From a virus, in the IMG/VR virus record IMGVR_UViG_3300008952_000052, positions 1 to 59,885 of that record: a DNA stretch of 59,885 nt; one strand, given 5' to 3'. How positions within the stretch are numbered: position 1 is the first letter of the stretch; the number at the start of each line of letters is the position of its first letter. Below the pieces are notes generated by a model. It had not been told where the DNA came from, ran no database searches, and saw only the letters and a program-made list of their open reading frames with translations. Position numbers and translations under genes: made by a program. Positions 24,301 through 33,900 of this stretch are shown in pieces.

Positions 24301-27231
24301 ATCATTCCCACCATACGAATCTAAAAATTGGATAATTGCTGGCTTAATCGGATACCCTTGTGTCAAGAACCCGTTCCCATACCCCCCACTAAATTCATAA
24401 AGAGGAACGTCTGTGGGGAAATTCCCTTTGGGGTATTTAATTTCAGTTGGAAAATTATGATAGGGTTGACTAACTCCTTCGCCCTTTGCGCTCGTAGGCC
24501 CCTTGGGTAGAAGAAAAGCATTTCCTGATACGGGGATCTTATTGGTTTCTAACTCTACTTCATCATAATGAATTGGGTCTATCGTGATAGATCCATCAAA
24601 ATTCTGCTGGATCTTAGTCTTTGTGAATCTTAATGCGGAGAACCTTTTTGCATTCCCGTGTGTTGTATCTTCTTGGTATGGGGTCAGAGTAGCAAAAGCA
24701 TCTCCCCTTGGGGTAGCTCTTATGTTTTTCCGAAGAACCGCATAGTATTCATCATCATCCTTTGATGTTGTAATTGTATCAACACCGTGTTTAGCTCCAC
24801 CATACAAACCATGCAAAGCAGTATATGTTTCCCCACCCTCAACATGAGTTCCTTTTGAGAGGTATCCAAAAGTAGATGCTGGTGTGCGTGTTCCATTTAC
24901 ATCATATGTAAGAGCAGGGTGGCTTGGTTGATATGGATCTGTTGGGCTATGAATAATCTCTATGAAACCACTCTCAGGGAGCAGATGTTCTGAATCATAA
25001 GAGGATAAAATTAGAGAGTTTGTAGTTACTGTTGAAGTGGTGTTACCTCTGGAATGGATACTGTATGGAGTACCAGAATCAAGCCCTTTAATGCCAAAAG
25101 AAAGTCTCTTTCCATAAATATCTTCTTGGTCTTGAATTATATCAGGGGTGAGATTATTGTACCGACTACCTGTGACTCTAACAGATGCCCCTAACTGCCC
25201 TGCTTCTCTGGAATAAGGAACGCAGCAAGCGAATAAAACAATCTTACCAGATGGATCGAAAATGCCATTTGGATTTAGGTCACCGTAAGTTGAACCACCA
25301 GCGGATTTCTCTGGTGGTTCGTGAGAGAGGATGACCAGACCAGCAGAATAATCAATGTGGACATACTGTTTCTCATCAATAGAAGGGTCTATTACAAGCT
25401 CTCTGGAAGTAATGGGATTATCCCAATCAGGAATGCCTTCCCCTAAAACAAACCCCTTGCAAGGAAATAGCACTGCTCTAAAACCAAGATCCAAGAGACT
25501 TCCGGGATCTGCGTTATAGCCGTTTGCTCCATTCTGAGAAGAACGAGTATCGAAAACCGCCCGATCTGCTCTGGCATAGAAGGTATTCCCACCGTCAGAA
25601 AGATCTATAGAGTTTTCTGCGCTCTTTCCACTATTCTGAACCCAAGAAGGATCAATCAAATTATCCAAACGACTATGCTCAATTGCATCTATATCTAAGC
25701 TGTAGTTGTGGACTGGATCATTCCACAACTCAAAGAGGGAGTCATGCACCGTGAAAGAAATCTTATATGTCTTGTCGTGGAATTGAGGGTCTTTGACATT
25801 TTGAGCAATGCTGCTTCCGTAACTTTTCTTTCCTGTTCCCGGATGAACCTCAATTAACTTGAAAAGAATAGTAGTAAAGAATGGGGCTGACCCTACAGAA
25901 TGAACATGATACCACCCAAGCAAAGGATTTCCTTGTATTGGAATCTGTGCTGTAGCATCACTTTCAATACCCGTTATGTGAATAATTTTATTTACAAGAG
26001 ATGCACCATTTGGGATTTCTATCGGCCCCACTATTCTTGCAAAACCAGCCGCCATAATACCTAAGTTATCGGAGGTTTTCTCCATATAAGCCGTACCCCG
26101 ATAAAGTACTCTGGGGCAAGGTAAGCGCATTTTGTCTTGCAGCATATAGGAAGACGGTGTGGGGGCAACTCCCGTTATATTCTGAAATATGGGATCAAAT
26201 CCTCCACCAGCCCACGTTCCAGTAATTGAACCAGCACCAAGAGGCGGCATCAGATCGGATTTTAAAGAGAAAACAGGAGGAACAACTGCAAAAGCCCTCT
26301 CTCTCCCAACACTGCTTCCTGAAGTTGGAATGGGAGCTAAACGTGTAGCTTTTGGAGTAATAATTTTTATTGCCCGAATTATCGGGGTGGTTCCAGCAGC
26401 AAACGAGAAGTAGTCTTTCAGCCTCTTAGAGCAATCAAGGGTTATTTTACCACCGGGTACATCATCTTCTATGTCTACAATACGGAAGATTTCATATTTA
26501 GAGCTTGGTGTTCTCGCCACGGCTGCTGCTCTTGGGAGCGTGAAAGCAGCATTGGTAGGAACATGACCGTCAAGGGCGATCATCCCATCTCCAAGACCAA
26601 CTCCCGTAGTCACACCCTCTGCCCCATCTTCTCCTGTTTGTTCAATTATTAGATAAAGATTGTTATGATGGGCAGGTAGAGCATTGCTGTCGAAGCCATA
26701 CGCATGCTGATTATTATCACAATCTGGTGGAATGGCTGATGTTGGAAAAGTAAGATTTGTATCTATATCTATCTGAAGAGTATCGCCTTGAGTGGGAGTA
26801 GCACTGTTATCTACCACAATAAATTGCCAATTGACAGCAGAGGACTTTAATGTGGGGCCGACAAACTCAAAAGAAATGGGATGTCCAAGAAGAGAACACC
26901 CCTTTATGCCTGATCTATTCGTATTATGATCATAAGGAACAAAATTTACTTCAGGAACACCTGCCTGCCCCAACTTTGAGTATTCTCTATTGGCAGCAGG
27001 TGGGAATTGTGAATCTGGAAGCTGGTCTAACTGCTTTTTGCTAACATCCTTTGTGTAAACGGAAGCCCAAGAACCAGCAAAACCTTTAAGGATTTCAGCA
27101 GCTTGGAGACTTTTAGAAGAAACCGTAGTGTGTCTTGAAAGATGCTCTTGCCAAGACTCCCTTCCACTAAGGGTTTCTGTTTTATTCTCCAAAAGCTTCC
27201 TAATATATAAAAGCAGTTCGCTATCATTCAT
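18373..27231 (-). CDS. Giant virion protein, about 2952 aa
   Basis: The largest gene of the window. The frame also offers a TTG at 27237, but GAGG is eight bases from the ATG at 27231 and only two from the TTG, so ATG 27231 is chosen. The N-terminal about 60 residues are helical and charged (NDSELLLYIRKLLENKTETL) and could be a coiled-coil or docking segment. The remaining 2900 residues are Gly, Asn, Ser, Thr and Pro rich with short strands, typical of fibrous phage proteins. I recognise no enzymatic domain. Position in the fibre cluster, flanked by the 277-aa and 1224-aa genes, supports a virion appendage. No frameshift or stop interrupts 8.9 kb. Confidence 0.85.
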   Translation of the reverse strand: MNDSELLLYIRKLLENKTETLSGRESWQEHLSRHTTVSSKSLQAAEILKGFAGSWASVYTKDVSKKQLDQLPDSQFPPAANREYSKLGQAGVPEVNFVPYDHNTNRSGIKGCSLLGHPISFEFVGPTLKSSAVNWQFIVVDNSATPTQGDTLQIDIDTNLTFPTSAIPPDCDNNQHAYGFDSNALPAHHNNLYLIIEQTGEDGAEGVTTGVGLGDGMIALDGHVPTNAAFTLPRAAAVARTPSSKYEIFRIVDIEDDVPGGKITLDCSKRLKDYFSFAAGTTPIIRAIKIITPKATRLAPIPTSGSSVGRERAFAVVPPVFSLKSDLMPPLGAGSITGTWAGGGFDPIFQNITGVAPTPSSYMLQDKMRLPCPRVLYRGTAYMEKTSDNLGIMAAGFARIVGPIEIPNGASLVNKIIHITGIESDATAQIPIQGNPLLGWYHVHSVGSAPFFTTILFKLIEVHPGTGKKSYGSSIAQNVKDPQFHDKTYKISFTVHDSLFELWNDPVHNYSLDIDAIEHSRLDNLIDPSWVQNSGKSAENSIDLSDGGNTFYARADRAVFDTRSSQNGANGYNADPGSLLDLGFRAVLFPCKGFVLGEGIPDWDNPITSRELVIDPSIDEKQYVHIDYSAGLVILSHEPPEKSAGGSTYGDLNPNGIFDPSGKIVLFACCVPYSREAGQLGASVRVTGSRYNNLTPDIIQDQEDIYGKRLSFGIKGLDSGTPYSIHSRGNTTSTVTTNSLILSSYDSEHLLPESGFIEIIHSPTDPYQPSHPALTYDVNGTRTPASTFGYLSKGTHVEGGETYTALHGLYGGAKHGVDTITTSKDDDEYYAVLRKNIRATPRGDAFATLTPYQEDTTHGNAKRFSALRFTKTKIQQNFDGSITIDPIHYDEVELETNKIPVSGNAFLLPKGPTSAKGEGVSQPYHNFPTEIKYPKGNFPTDVPLYEFSGGYGNGFLTQGYPIKPAIIQFLDSYGGNDILGRHVPPYGGYDGTFGAVNASYTHQKKPSNPGNFFVGYRHINSRCSPYFGASSYRRTATLGGYQLSWLAHTASMSQQVRVLPGMVIEDVTSGLFFTIGDSGRGYNVRGDQATPGSVYIPFKVEAICPKIRTAQAIIVGDTFTLSKYAGGTWHQLIWTFIPAGGSGTIWEVPLGTSTIKSLINLIEKVNSNPLAETQSWGFHLDFDEQIQNEHPRLMVYHQKYYWPTTSPYGVGTVGGGGEYNVDAMGFHGVGGSIFGDATSTTTALFEDEGATVSIHSFSEYTHWAYNTVEDKRLTSHGSLRPYEPSPIITGGDRAKLFWTFRVDPTAHLHFSNKGQITWGYVEKHTGTVYVMKRTLAQLGATAHATVPIKQALEFICTQINDIPEADYVSAGFPETAGRLEAIISHWEVDTVTSIDRVTVMFRNETVGLDGNRWFIATHDQTDPTYESVLGHNASPLADNLVTDTFAESMILNASSGLAWWSMNYPSGSGTHDGGGYMEEAGKISTQSFVDGTTDSINVWFLSGGVDPEIGFDISDHMKHEKIPFADTGFGDRTDNNIPRNPLAGHKYRIVPNVEFVPVVPSHSGMESSVLGGLIPPYVDPTDENTAIAEAHAFLYDGLYDFKIEDLHRYVYICGTNNYNYVGWWQIVGILKDYNIPWLDSNRTVAIVQMKGTAEARKGLTSMGMRGGQGLTQDGSLPLKARGGSVRMAMDARTNGNGGLLSNLKCFGFFKAWDGTGTPPYTNLHVTIKLQDPGAQPPVQQVAVVAATLQSGGVVDATTLAAFANSDPYLNGSYFIFGDGTTGVSFLYWDVETRGGYEHGCSLEVSVNYTALTTAQAQSLCGPAGFLQINFLSRVDGRFYDNNQSATPEVAIGRPDAIGFISHRGHSSEVAAFFGDANNHIKINPYTVSGGGSLVPSTREVNSAANGLRWVFSEPLTDRHIGSYLNIKKNSPYMHFPMGSGWTNFPAQKVGTHIEKEVDIFRLNKCPATNQMVVGGDCEVYQTELVHIQEEKFHSIMYSPLGVGGVWEDTLTQNPPSTMSLNSTIQYSLQLINKEKIITISPNSASSTSMFSTQHQSFGASGGVGVGGQILDLSHITLNNIITNSVNHIETMLTGINPWVLMSRQNIQRTNVWGNTSITAAGLPDTSYPERSRNERELWNADNIFGDDLGYLNTFMTNDTEQKALPFFYYSLYNWCPSGEWWQLQLPQPSGDSVQFNASSPPPTLRVDLTEAYTQALQLGGADAKGVRLNKLWVNFGVWGDRKKYSDWYETGREVAGLTEQVLPSAVSGTQNKELPVCQPNAVMRTNHIAFNLVVELPSTQSRIPTIDRCYFRVRQRPDSAKFAAGDYEQKVAFTINDGNGNAWNFICRSFTAQTSPFDPVTGANDYEFFIGQWQGMGSAIVYERYAIAKNIALAINLAARNSSLTPSGALLEVSAQHIGDCVMLEWNTNRSTNPAISQQRSIVFQGSGMVGWEFLGGGAYGTGFAVTFASRTNLNSTYLHSGSEGFGLGGRCPNAIATHNIDYLNSFFNVGAAGAGVGGGTIVIPLYVNRESGDLMPNVMEQFVDTGSASRSQTVGTQIPSDWASGDPESGFGFIDPPDYGLLNAKSYARGVLHSLYQEQVTHQSSHIHHSCIGNPHYPVVWGGIDFDTATNFFAASNYDYSTSMVMANATYSQNNYGVDGDGFLGQSWTKNFTAPFLTQESSLALAGIYPRISRTSGGVRDFFTSGIVNNGDIFSRGTDGSGFIRGPVGEGPASLSAATMTGIVVAHRATAPHPRQWSEGSPTNFAPTIFNVDKNDAAISSIPNIHRRNTKTCPHSFTIALTPVGEKFDPPKNAKGERISVAGTIGSMAPKWQWNSGISDFIATEQFVSSQASGDERFAHFGRRLNNAGMPNNKVGTWLENILNVFGSPEQDGSMLPTGARVFLEISTNYGEIGHASQALSNNGVWVGPVRCSFDVETSFGTAEKKVTGNN

Positions 27232-27292
27232 AGCCAAGACCTCAAATTCATTTCATCTATCTATCAACGGATGGATATAAGAATTCTACCGA

Positions 27293-30200
27293 TCAAGATG
27301 AAAATGGTAAAACCTTAACTCCAATAATTCCTTTTATGTCTCCTGATCTAAGATCAGAAGAGGAAACTCCAGAGGCATTAGATGGGTGGGGGTTATCAAC
27401 TCTTAGATTGTATTCTTTCGTCTTTGCAAAGTCATACATTCTGACTTGGAACAAAATGGGTATACGGTAATTGTCTAAGTGATTAGCAAATAAATTCGCT
27501 GTCGTGCCGACATTTATTTTCACTTCACAATAAACCATACCCGTTTGTGGATCTATCCCATCCTTAGTTTCAGGACACACAACCTGACAACCTGCACCAT
27601 CTAAGTTTAGATCCTGCTTAGAGGGGCCATCCCCATCTCTTCTACCAATGTCCATCCAAGTAGTGAGGCCGGGAACCTTCACGAAGATTGCCATAGCTTC
27701 ACTTCCGAAAGCACCATTTGGGTGGGGGTAGTAATTAAAGTCTTCTAATTTAATTCCATCTATCCGTATGCTGAAAATTGGTTGTCCAGCAACCTGATCT
27801 ACACCATTTCGACCAACATCAAAGACCCTTGTGTATCTTCTTGTTCCTGTTAAACCAGAATAATCCCGTTGTGGGTACTGAAGATCAGAATCAACATCAG
27901 AAGGTCTATGATTAAGACTATAATTTTCCTGTGGGTACTGCAAAAGACCAGTAGAAGGAAACGGTACGATAACCCCTTCCTCTATAGGGGGATTTCTATC
28001 TGGAAGCCCTGAGACTTGTAGCTCATTTGGATATAAACTAAGGTCTTGTTTATGAGCATCATTTTGAAGCCAAGAAATTTCCTTCCACAAATAAGGAGAA
28101 GATATAGAGACTGCTCTCCCAAGACTAACAGGAATAAGAATGGGTTTTGGTGTTCCCGTCAAAGTAAGACCAGGGCCAGCAAGAAGTTTTCCAAAAGCAG
28201 GATCAGCAGCCACAATATTAGCAAAAGTAGACTCACATCGGTAAACTTCGTCCAAGAACCTCTCATTATAAAGTCTATCTAAAATTTCAACAGAAGGAAT
28301 TGCTCTCGTATCTGTAAGAGGTTCCATCTGTAAATTTCCAAACATAGTATTCCCACCAATAGAGGTGTATAGAATTCTCTTTCCATCTACGGGATTGAGA
28401 GGAAACCCTTGTTTTGGAAGAAGGGTAAAGTCTACATCACTGTGTCCGATTGGTTTCTTTGCAAAAGTCCTCATTCTTGCGTTGGTTGAAAAGGTTGGAG
28501 TTTTGTTTTCAGCAAACAAATTAATATCGTTAATGAAAACAGATACTGGATCTGAAGGGGTTGGGGCTGTCACAGCAGGGTCGTACCCTAAACTTTCCAT
28601 ACCAAGATCAACCCTCTGCCTACGCTCTGTTCCAAGGGAAGATGTAAAAGTAGGAGGATCATGCTCATAACTAAAAGGAGCAAGACCCAAGGTTACAGGG
28701 CTTGGGGAAATTTTATTATAAGCCCTTTCTGAAACCCGATAAGAGTTATCAAATAAGCCAGTGATCTGAAAAGCCACATTCTTTAGGGCAAAAGTATTCG
28801 GGTATGTATTTGGGTAGCTTTTAGGTGGAGAGGAAATTTGGTATTGAGAAGAAGGGCAGAAATAATAGATACCTGAAACTGGAACAGAAGACTGTTCTGT
28901 GCGGTTATACTCAAATTGACCAGAGAAATTAGGAATAAGGTCTGATCCCACTAAATTTTCGCCAAAAATAGAAGATCGAACAACGTGGTAGGAAGCAGCA
29001 GAAGTTTCTATATGGGGGCTTGCTGATTTGATAGAATTTCCCAGATGTTCAGGAGTATAGGGGCTATTAGCACCCCACATTTCTAAATTTATAGAGTAAA
29101 TTTTATCCTGAGTTGGGATAATTCCATCTCGCACAAGTTCTTCAAAGTAAGCCTCTTTCTTAAAGTGAATCAAGACGTAAGAGCCTAAATCAAAACCATC
29201 TGCGGTAGCTGGGTCTGCACAGGCAGGATCATGCACTTCAAATCTATGACGATATCTTGCCATTTGAAAGGGCCAATAATCTTTCACAAATGGAGAATAG
29301 TCTCCAGCCTGAAGAAGATCAATTCCAGCAGAAGAAGCCACCGTTGGCTTTTTGAAGTATCTCCATCTCTCATCTTCAGGTGTCCATTTAAGATGTTTTG
29401 GAGAGGCAAATTCATAATCATCTAAATAAGGCAGTCTATATCGAAGGAAATTGTTATCATCCCCACCACCTCTGGCATATTGACCACCACCAAGAATAGG
29501 GATTCCTTCTGGTACTACAGGAACACCAGCATTAGGGTCAGAGCCTAATCGGACTTGGCCGGGATATGGCTTATCTGCATCAAAAATCACATAGTCAGCT
29601 TTGTTACAACCAATCTCTCTCTTAACGATTCCCCCTGCCCCAACTACAGTGGTTGCAAGAGGAATTCCATCAGATTTAGCAAGACTAAATTCTGTAGTTG
29701 AAATAACAGTAATTATGAAGGTACTATTCACTGCATTGTTTGTATGTCCTGTTATTTTTACGATATCTCCATCAGAGAATCCGTGGGGGATACTTGTTGT
29801 GATTTCACAAGGATTAGAAGCAAGACTACTACTTACTCCAATAGGGCCGTAACTAAGACCATCAAAATTAAAATATGGATCATTGGAGGTAAAAAATTCA
29901 GTGTTCTCTGAAATACCTCTATGCAATTCATAGAGAGATCCTTGACCTGAAGCCTGACCCGGCCACTCATAGGGGTCATAGTCTCCATTACTATCGGAAC
30001 CCATCAGGAAAATCCCTCCCGGATCTCCATCACAAGGACACTTATCTCCTAAAATCCCCTTACCAAGCAAAGTAGCAGCCACCACTCTCTGGTTTAATGC
30101 TTTAGCTAAAAACCCATTTTTATCCACACCATTAGGCCAATGAAGAAGTGCTAACACCCCACGATCTGCTGGATAAACCACACCAGACACGACAACATTA

Positions 30201-30967
30201 AAATGACTACTTTGACCAATTGGATAGATCCGAAGGGTCTGTACAACCCCTTTACTATGAAGCCCTGAGTAATAGAAAGCAGTGTCTCTGGTAAAACCAC
30301 CAGAATAGACATTTCCAGCACCACCACCATTATATCCAGAACCTGTAGTATCTATAACATTGAAGGTGGGATCGGTTTGGGGATCTTTACCTCCTTCATT
30401 CCATGTCTCAGTAATATAATGACCATCAAAAGAGTCTGTTCCATCAGGCTCAAAGACAGGGTTCTTCCAAGCAGGGTTGGGTGGATACCAATAGTAAGGA
30501 TAAATTTTACTTGGGTCGTTTGTTGCGTGGTGGTTTGTTCCTTGAGCATTCAGATAAGTAGAGAATCGATCATACAAAAAGCTCTCATTCAACTTCAGAA
30601 CACCCCAATCAGGAATTCCTGAAACCGTCATATACCCTTTGCGTGTTCCAATCTTAGGAGGCTTTGGAGGTATTAAAGCAGAAAGCTCATCCAAGGCTCC
30701 TTCAACATGCTGCGAAGTGAAAGTCTCTTTAGGCTTTCCATCTATGGAAATATTTGAAGCCGTATGAGCTATCACATCTGGATCAAGGTGGGTGTTCAAA
30801 GGAGAAGAAACCCCGTCCAAAGGATGATCATTCTTAGCTTCATCATAATCCGCAGCAGCCTCATCAACCTTCCCTGTTGGTGGGGTAGTTAATGACCAAT
30901 TGGTTGCCTCTGTCGGCTTAACTCCGCTACCAGATTTGATAGAAGAGGGGTTCTTCTTAACTGGCAT
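27293..30967 (-). CDS. Fibre-type structural protein, 1224 aa
   Basis: The N-terminus (residues 1-100) is low-complexity and charged. It holds SPLNTHLDP and the phage-fibre signature SQHVEGALDEL (85-95), seen before the shaft of many tail fibres. Around residues 380-445 is a module reading IPHGFSDGDIVKITGH ... STEFSLAKS, a small beta domain (pHG-x-x-x-GD-x-V pattern) common in phage tail proteins. The rest is Pro/Tyr/Gly-rich beta sequence. The product is probably a tail-fibre or baseplate-appendage subunit. SD GGAG precedes ATG, and the upstream gene ends three bases before. Confidence 0.8.
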   Translation of the reverse strand: MPVKKNPSSIKSGSGVKPTEATNWSLTTPPTGKVDEAAADYDEAKNDHPLDGVSSPLNTHLDPDVIAHTASNISIDGKPKETFTSQHVEGALDELSALIPPKPPKIGTRKGYMTVSGIPDWGVLKLNESFLYDRFSTYLNAQGTNHHATNDPSKIYPYYWYPPNPAWKNPVFEPDGTDSFDGHYITETWNEGGKDPQTDPTFNVIDTTGSGYNGGGAGNVYSGGFTRDTAFYYSGLHSKGVVQTLRIYPIGQSSHFNVVVSGVVYPADRGVLALLHWPNGVDKNGFLAKALNQRVVAATLLGKGILGDKCPCDGDPGGIFLMGSDSNGDYDPYEWPGQASGQGSLYELHRGISENTEFFTSNDPYFNFDGLSYGPIGVSSSLASNPCEITTSIPHGFSDGDIVKITGHTNNAVNSTFIITVISTTEFSLAKSDGIPLATTVVGAGGIVKREIGCNKADYVIFDADKPYPGQVRLGSDPNAGVPVVPEGIPILGGGQYARGGGDDNNFLRYRLPYLDDYEFASPKHLKWTPEDERWRYFKKPTVASSAGIDLLQAGDYSPFVKDYWPFQMARYRHRFEVHDPACADPATADGFDLGSYVLIHFKKEAYFEELVRDGIIPTQDKIYSINLEMWGANSPYTPEHLGNSIKSASPHIETSAASYHVVRSSIFGENLVGSDLIPNFSGQFEYNRTEQSSVPVSGIYYFCPSSQYQISSPPKSYPNTYPNTFALKNVAFQITGLFDNSYRVSERAYNKISPSPVTLGLAPFSYEHDPPTFTSSLGTERRQRVDLGMESLGYDPAVTAPTPSDPVSVFINDINLFAENKTPTFSTNARMRTFAKKPIGHSDVDFTLLPKQGFPLNPVDGKRILYTSIGGNTMFGNLQMEPLTDTRAIPSVEILDRLYNERFLDEVYRCESTFANIVAADPAFGKLLAGPGLTLTGTPKPILIPVSLGRAVSISSPYLWKEISWLQNDAHKQDLSLYPNELQVSGLPDRNPPIEEGVIVPFPSTGLLQYPQENYSLNHRPSDVDSDLQYPQRDYSGLTGTRRYTRVFDVGRNGVDQVAGQPIFSIRIDGIKLEDFNYYPHPNGAFGSEAMAIFVKVPGLTTWMDIGRRDGDGPSKQDLNLDGAGCQVVCPETKDGIDPQTGMVYCEVKINVGTTANLFANHLDNYRIPILFQVRMYDFAKTKEYNLRVDNPHPSNASGVSSSDLRSGDIKGIIGVKVLPFSS
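29620..29835 (-). other. pHG-GD beta module in the 1224-aa protein
   Basis: The encoded segment has P-HG-F-x-x-GD-I-V-x-I-x-G, then STFIITVISTTEFSL. This fits a small beta module known from many phage tail and fibre proteins, sometimes annotated as FCCH-like. It marks a separate domain between the N-terminal attachment part and the shaft. The recognition is by pattern only. Confidence 0.5.
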
Positions 30968-30970
30968 CTT

Positions 30971-33900
30971 TTAATCTCCTACCAATAACAGCAGGTTCTT
31001 TGTTCGATAAACCGCAGCACAAGTCCTATTATCGGGAGCATCTATGAATTTAACTGTGTTATCAGCATCCAATTCAGCAAACCTGCTAATGACTATCAAC
31101 AACAATTCATTCTTTCTATAGAGAACCCCTCCTGTAGAGGTTATTGCATCAGCCGTAGCCCTCGCCAACATTGGAATGAAAACCTTATGTCTCACAGCCC
31201 CACTCAAAGGCTGAGTAAGGATTGTGGGTCGATATGTAGTATTATCTGCAAGGGGGTAGTAAAGCCTGAATTCCATATCCTTTCTTGGCTTTTCTACATT
31301 GGTGGAGCCACCTAATTTCAAATACTCTGTCCTATCTTCCTGAACAAAAGGATGGAGCGCAAGAAGCCCTGTATTAGCATCAAAATCATCTATCTCAATC
31401 TGAGATGTTGCACAGAAGAACCATTCGTGGGTCATTCCAGCTACCCAAGATGAAGTGTCTAAAGTACTCCCATCGTTTATAGCTATTTGATCTAATGAAG
31501 CAGCATAAGGGAAAGATCCTTCGACTGCTCCCATACCAATCTGACCTGTCCAGATATTATCATCTACCAAAAGAGGCTCTACTTCCAGAGTAGAAGGAAC
31601 AACATCATTGATATCCCCTTCTTTTACACCACAAGTCTGTGGGGCATTGGTTCTAAAATAAGCAGCTATCTGGTAACCACCACCTTTAGCTCCGTAATTT
31701 GGAATGGGGTCTTGGGCGAAATAAGTGATTTTACAAAGCGTGTGTCCGTTGCCATTCAGGTTCCCTGACAGAACCACCTTTCTTTCACTTGAACCGTATG
31801 TTGATTGACTGTCATCAATACCCATATTCGTGGTATTAGACTCATCTGTGACCGTCAGTAATTGATATTTGTCTCTGTATACTCTACGGGGGAAGTGAAG
31901 GTTAGTCCTATTGGCACTTACAATGTACTGTTCTGTTCCAGATACAGATCCAATTGCAGCACCACCACCGTTTTGACCAGCTACATATTCCAGAGAGACT
32001 TCTCTATATCCTTCTCTCCATTGAGGATTTAAAGGGTATTCCATATCATCAGGTCGTTGTGAAATTCCTCCACACTCAACAATCTCCCCATAAGGGTAAG
32101 GCGAGTTGGCTGATATATCAGGAGTGACTTGATGATCTGGAGTATCAGTTAAACCATTACCAAGAGGATAGGTCACTTCAACTTCTACAAAGATCCTTCT
32201 TGGAGATCCATCGGTGGCAGCACTGGTAGCTATCATTTTGTATTCTGGGTTGGGGCCTGTAACTGGCATACCACCCGATACCAATTGATCATTAGTATCT
32301 AAAGTGATTTCAACATGTGTTGTTCCCAATCCAGAGATGTGCTTTATCTGAACGTCTTGGACAGTAGAATTCACAAAGTGACCATCATCATGTTTCACAT
32401 TCAGAATGTCTGTAATGAGCATCCCACTTGGGGCAAAATTCACAACTGAAGGATCTCCAATACCAGTGGCTGAAGCCTGTAATGTTAATCCATCGTATAC
32501 AAATCCATTAGAAGAAGCATCAAAGCTGGAAAGATCAACGTGAAGTTTGTCTCCTTCACACCAACGGATTGTACTAACCCCTGTCTTAGTGACATGTTTC
32601 CCATCGTTTATTGTACCCAACCCTTGTGCTGGAGCCGTAGCCGTACTTCTATCTCCCGGATAGAAAGCAAACACTGCTCTTTCTACTACGGGCTGGTCAC
32701 CAAATCTTCTTGCGATATGATCAAAGGAACGAATTGTTTGACCACGATTAGTATCTCCACTGAAGGGGGGGTTTCCATCTTTTCCCTGCTCTCTACCAAC
32801 TTCGTTACAAACTAAAAATCTGGTTGAGACATCCCCACTTGAACCGCCAAGAGTATTCTTGGAAGAAGCATCTATAGCCCAAGACCTGAATTTCCCATCC
32901 AATAGGGATTGCATCTGATACTGAATTTCTGCTTTGAGATCAAGATGCCCAAAGGAAACGTGTCTCCTCAAATCCAAAATGTCATTCTCATTAATCGCAT
33001 CACAAAACGCATTGTCTGGTCTATCCGAAAGACCAGCAGGAATAGCACCTAATGGGCCTGTATATCCAGTATGATTATAGGTCGGTGCGCCATTCGTATT
33101 ATTGACAGGATCAAATCCCTTATGTGCTAACGGACTATTAAAAGTATCACTTCTTCTGAAAATGAAGCATATAGGAATAGCATATACAAACCCATCAACA
33201 GTACCCAAAGCTGCTGCTGATGATGCAGAACCATCACCAGCGATAAACAATCCTTGGTCTACAATGTCATAATTTACTGCACTGGAAGTATCTCTTGTGG
33301 AGGCTCCATCAGCAGGTACGAAAGGATATAAATCTACTGGAGAGGTTTGTGACCCTTGTGCGTTTATCTGACCTGTCGGGCCAACAATATTTCTTGGGGT
33401 TGTGAAACCATCAGGGTGCATCTTATGATTCACACCCTCATCATCTCCCGTTACCCGAATACGGTACTGAATTTGTACTCTCTGAGTACTTTCAGTATCA
33501 ATGATTGGGTCAACTAAATCATCATCAAGCCAAGTAGCTGTTGGAGATAAAACATTTCCGTGTCGATAAATCTTATCTTGGGCTGGCTTGTTCAAGCGGT
33601 CTTCACCACCTGTAAAATTACCAGCCAAAGTGAGACACCCAGCATTTACCATTGTGACAGAAATCGCTGTGGCATTACCACTGGCTCCCGGAAGATCCAC
33701 TTTTATTGTGACCGTAGAGGTTCCATTATTATCTGCGGTAACCCCTGCCGAACCTTGATTAATCGCTGCTGCTATGTTCGCAGCAGTAGCTATATCAGTG
33801 CCTCCGATTTCCCAATTTACAGAAGAGGGAACAGTGGGTTGTCCAGTACCAGCAGCAACACAATCAAAAGGAGCCGTTGCAATCTCTATTCTGTCTCCGA

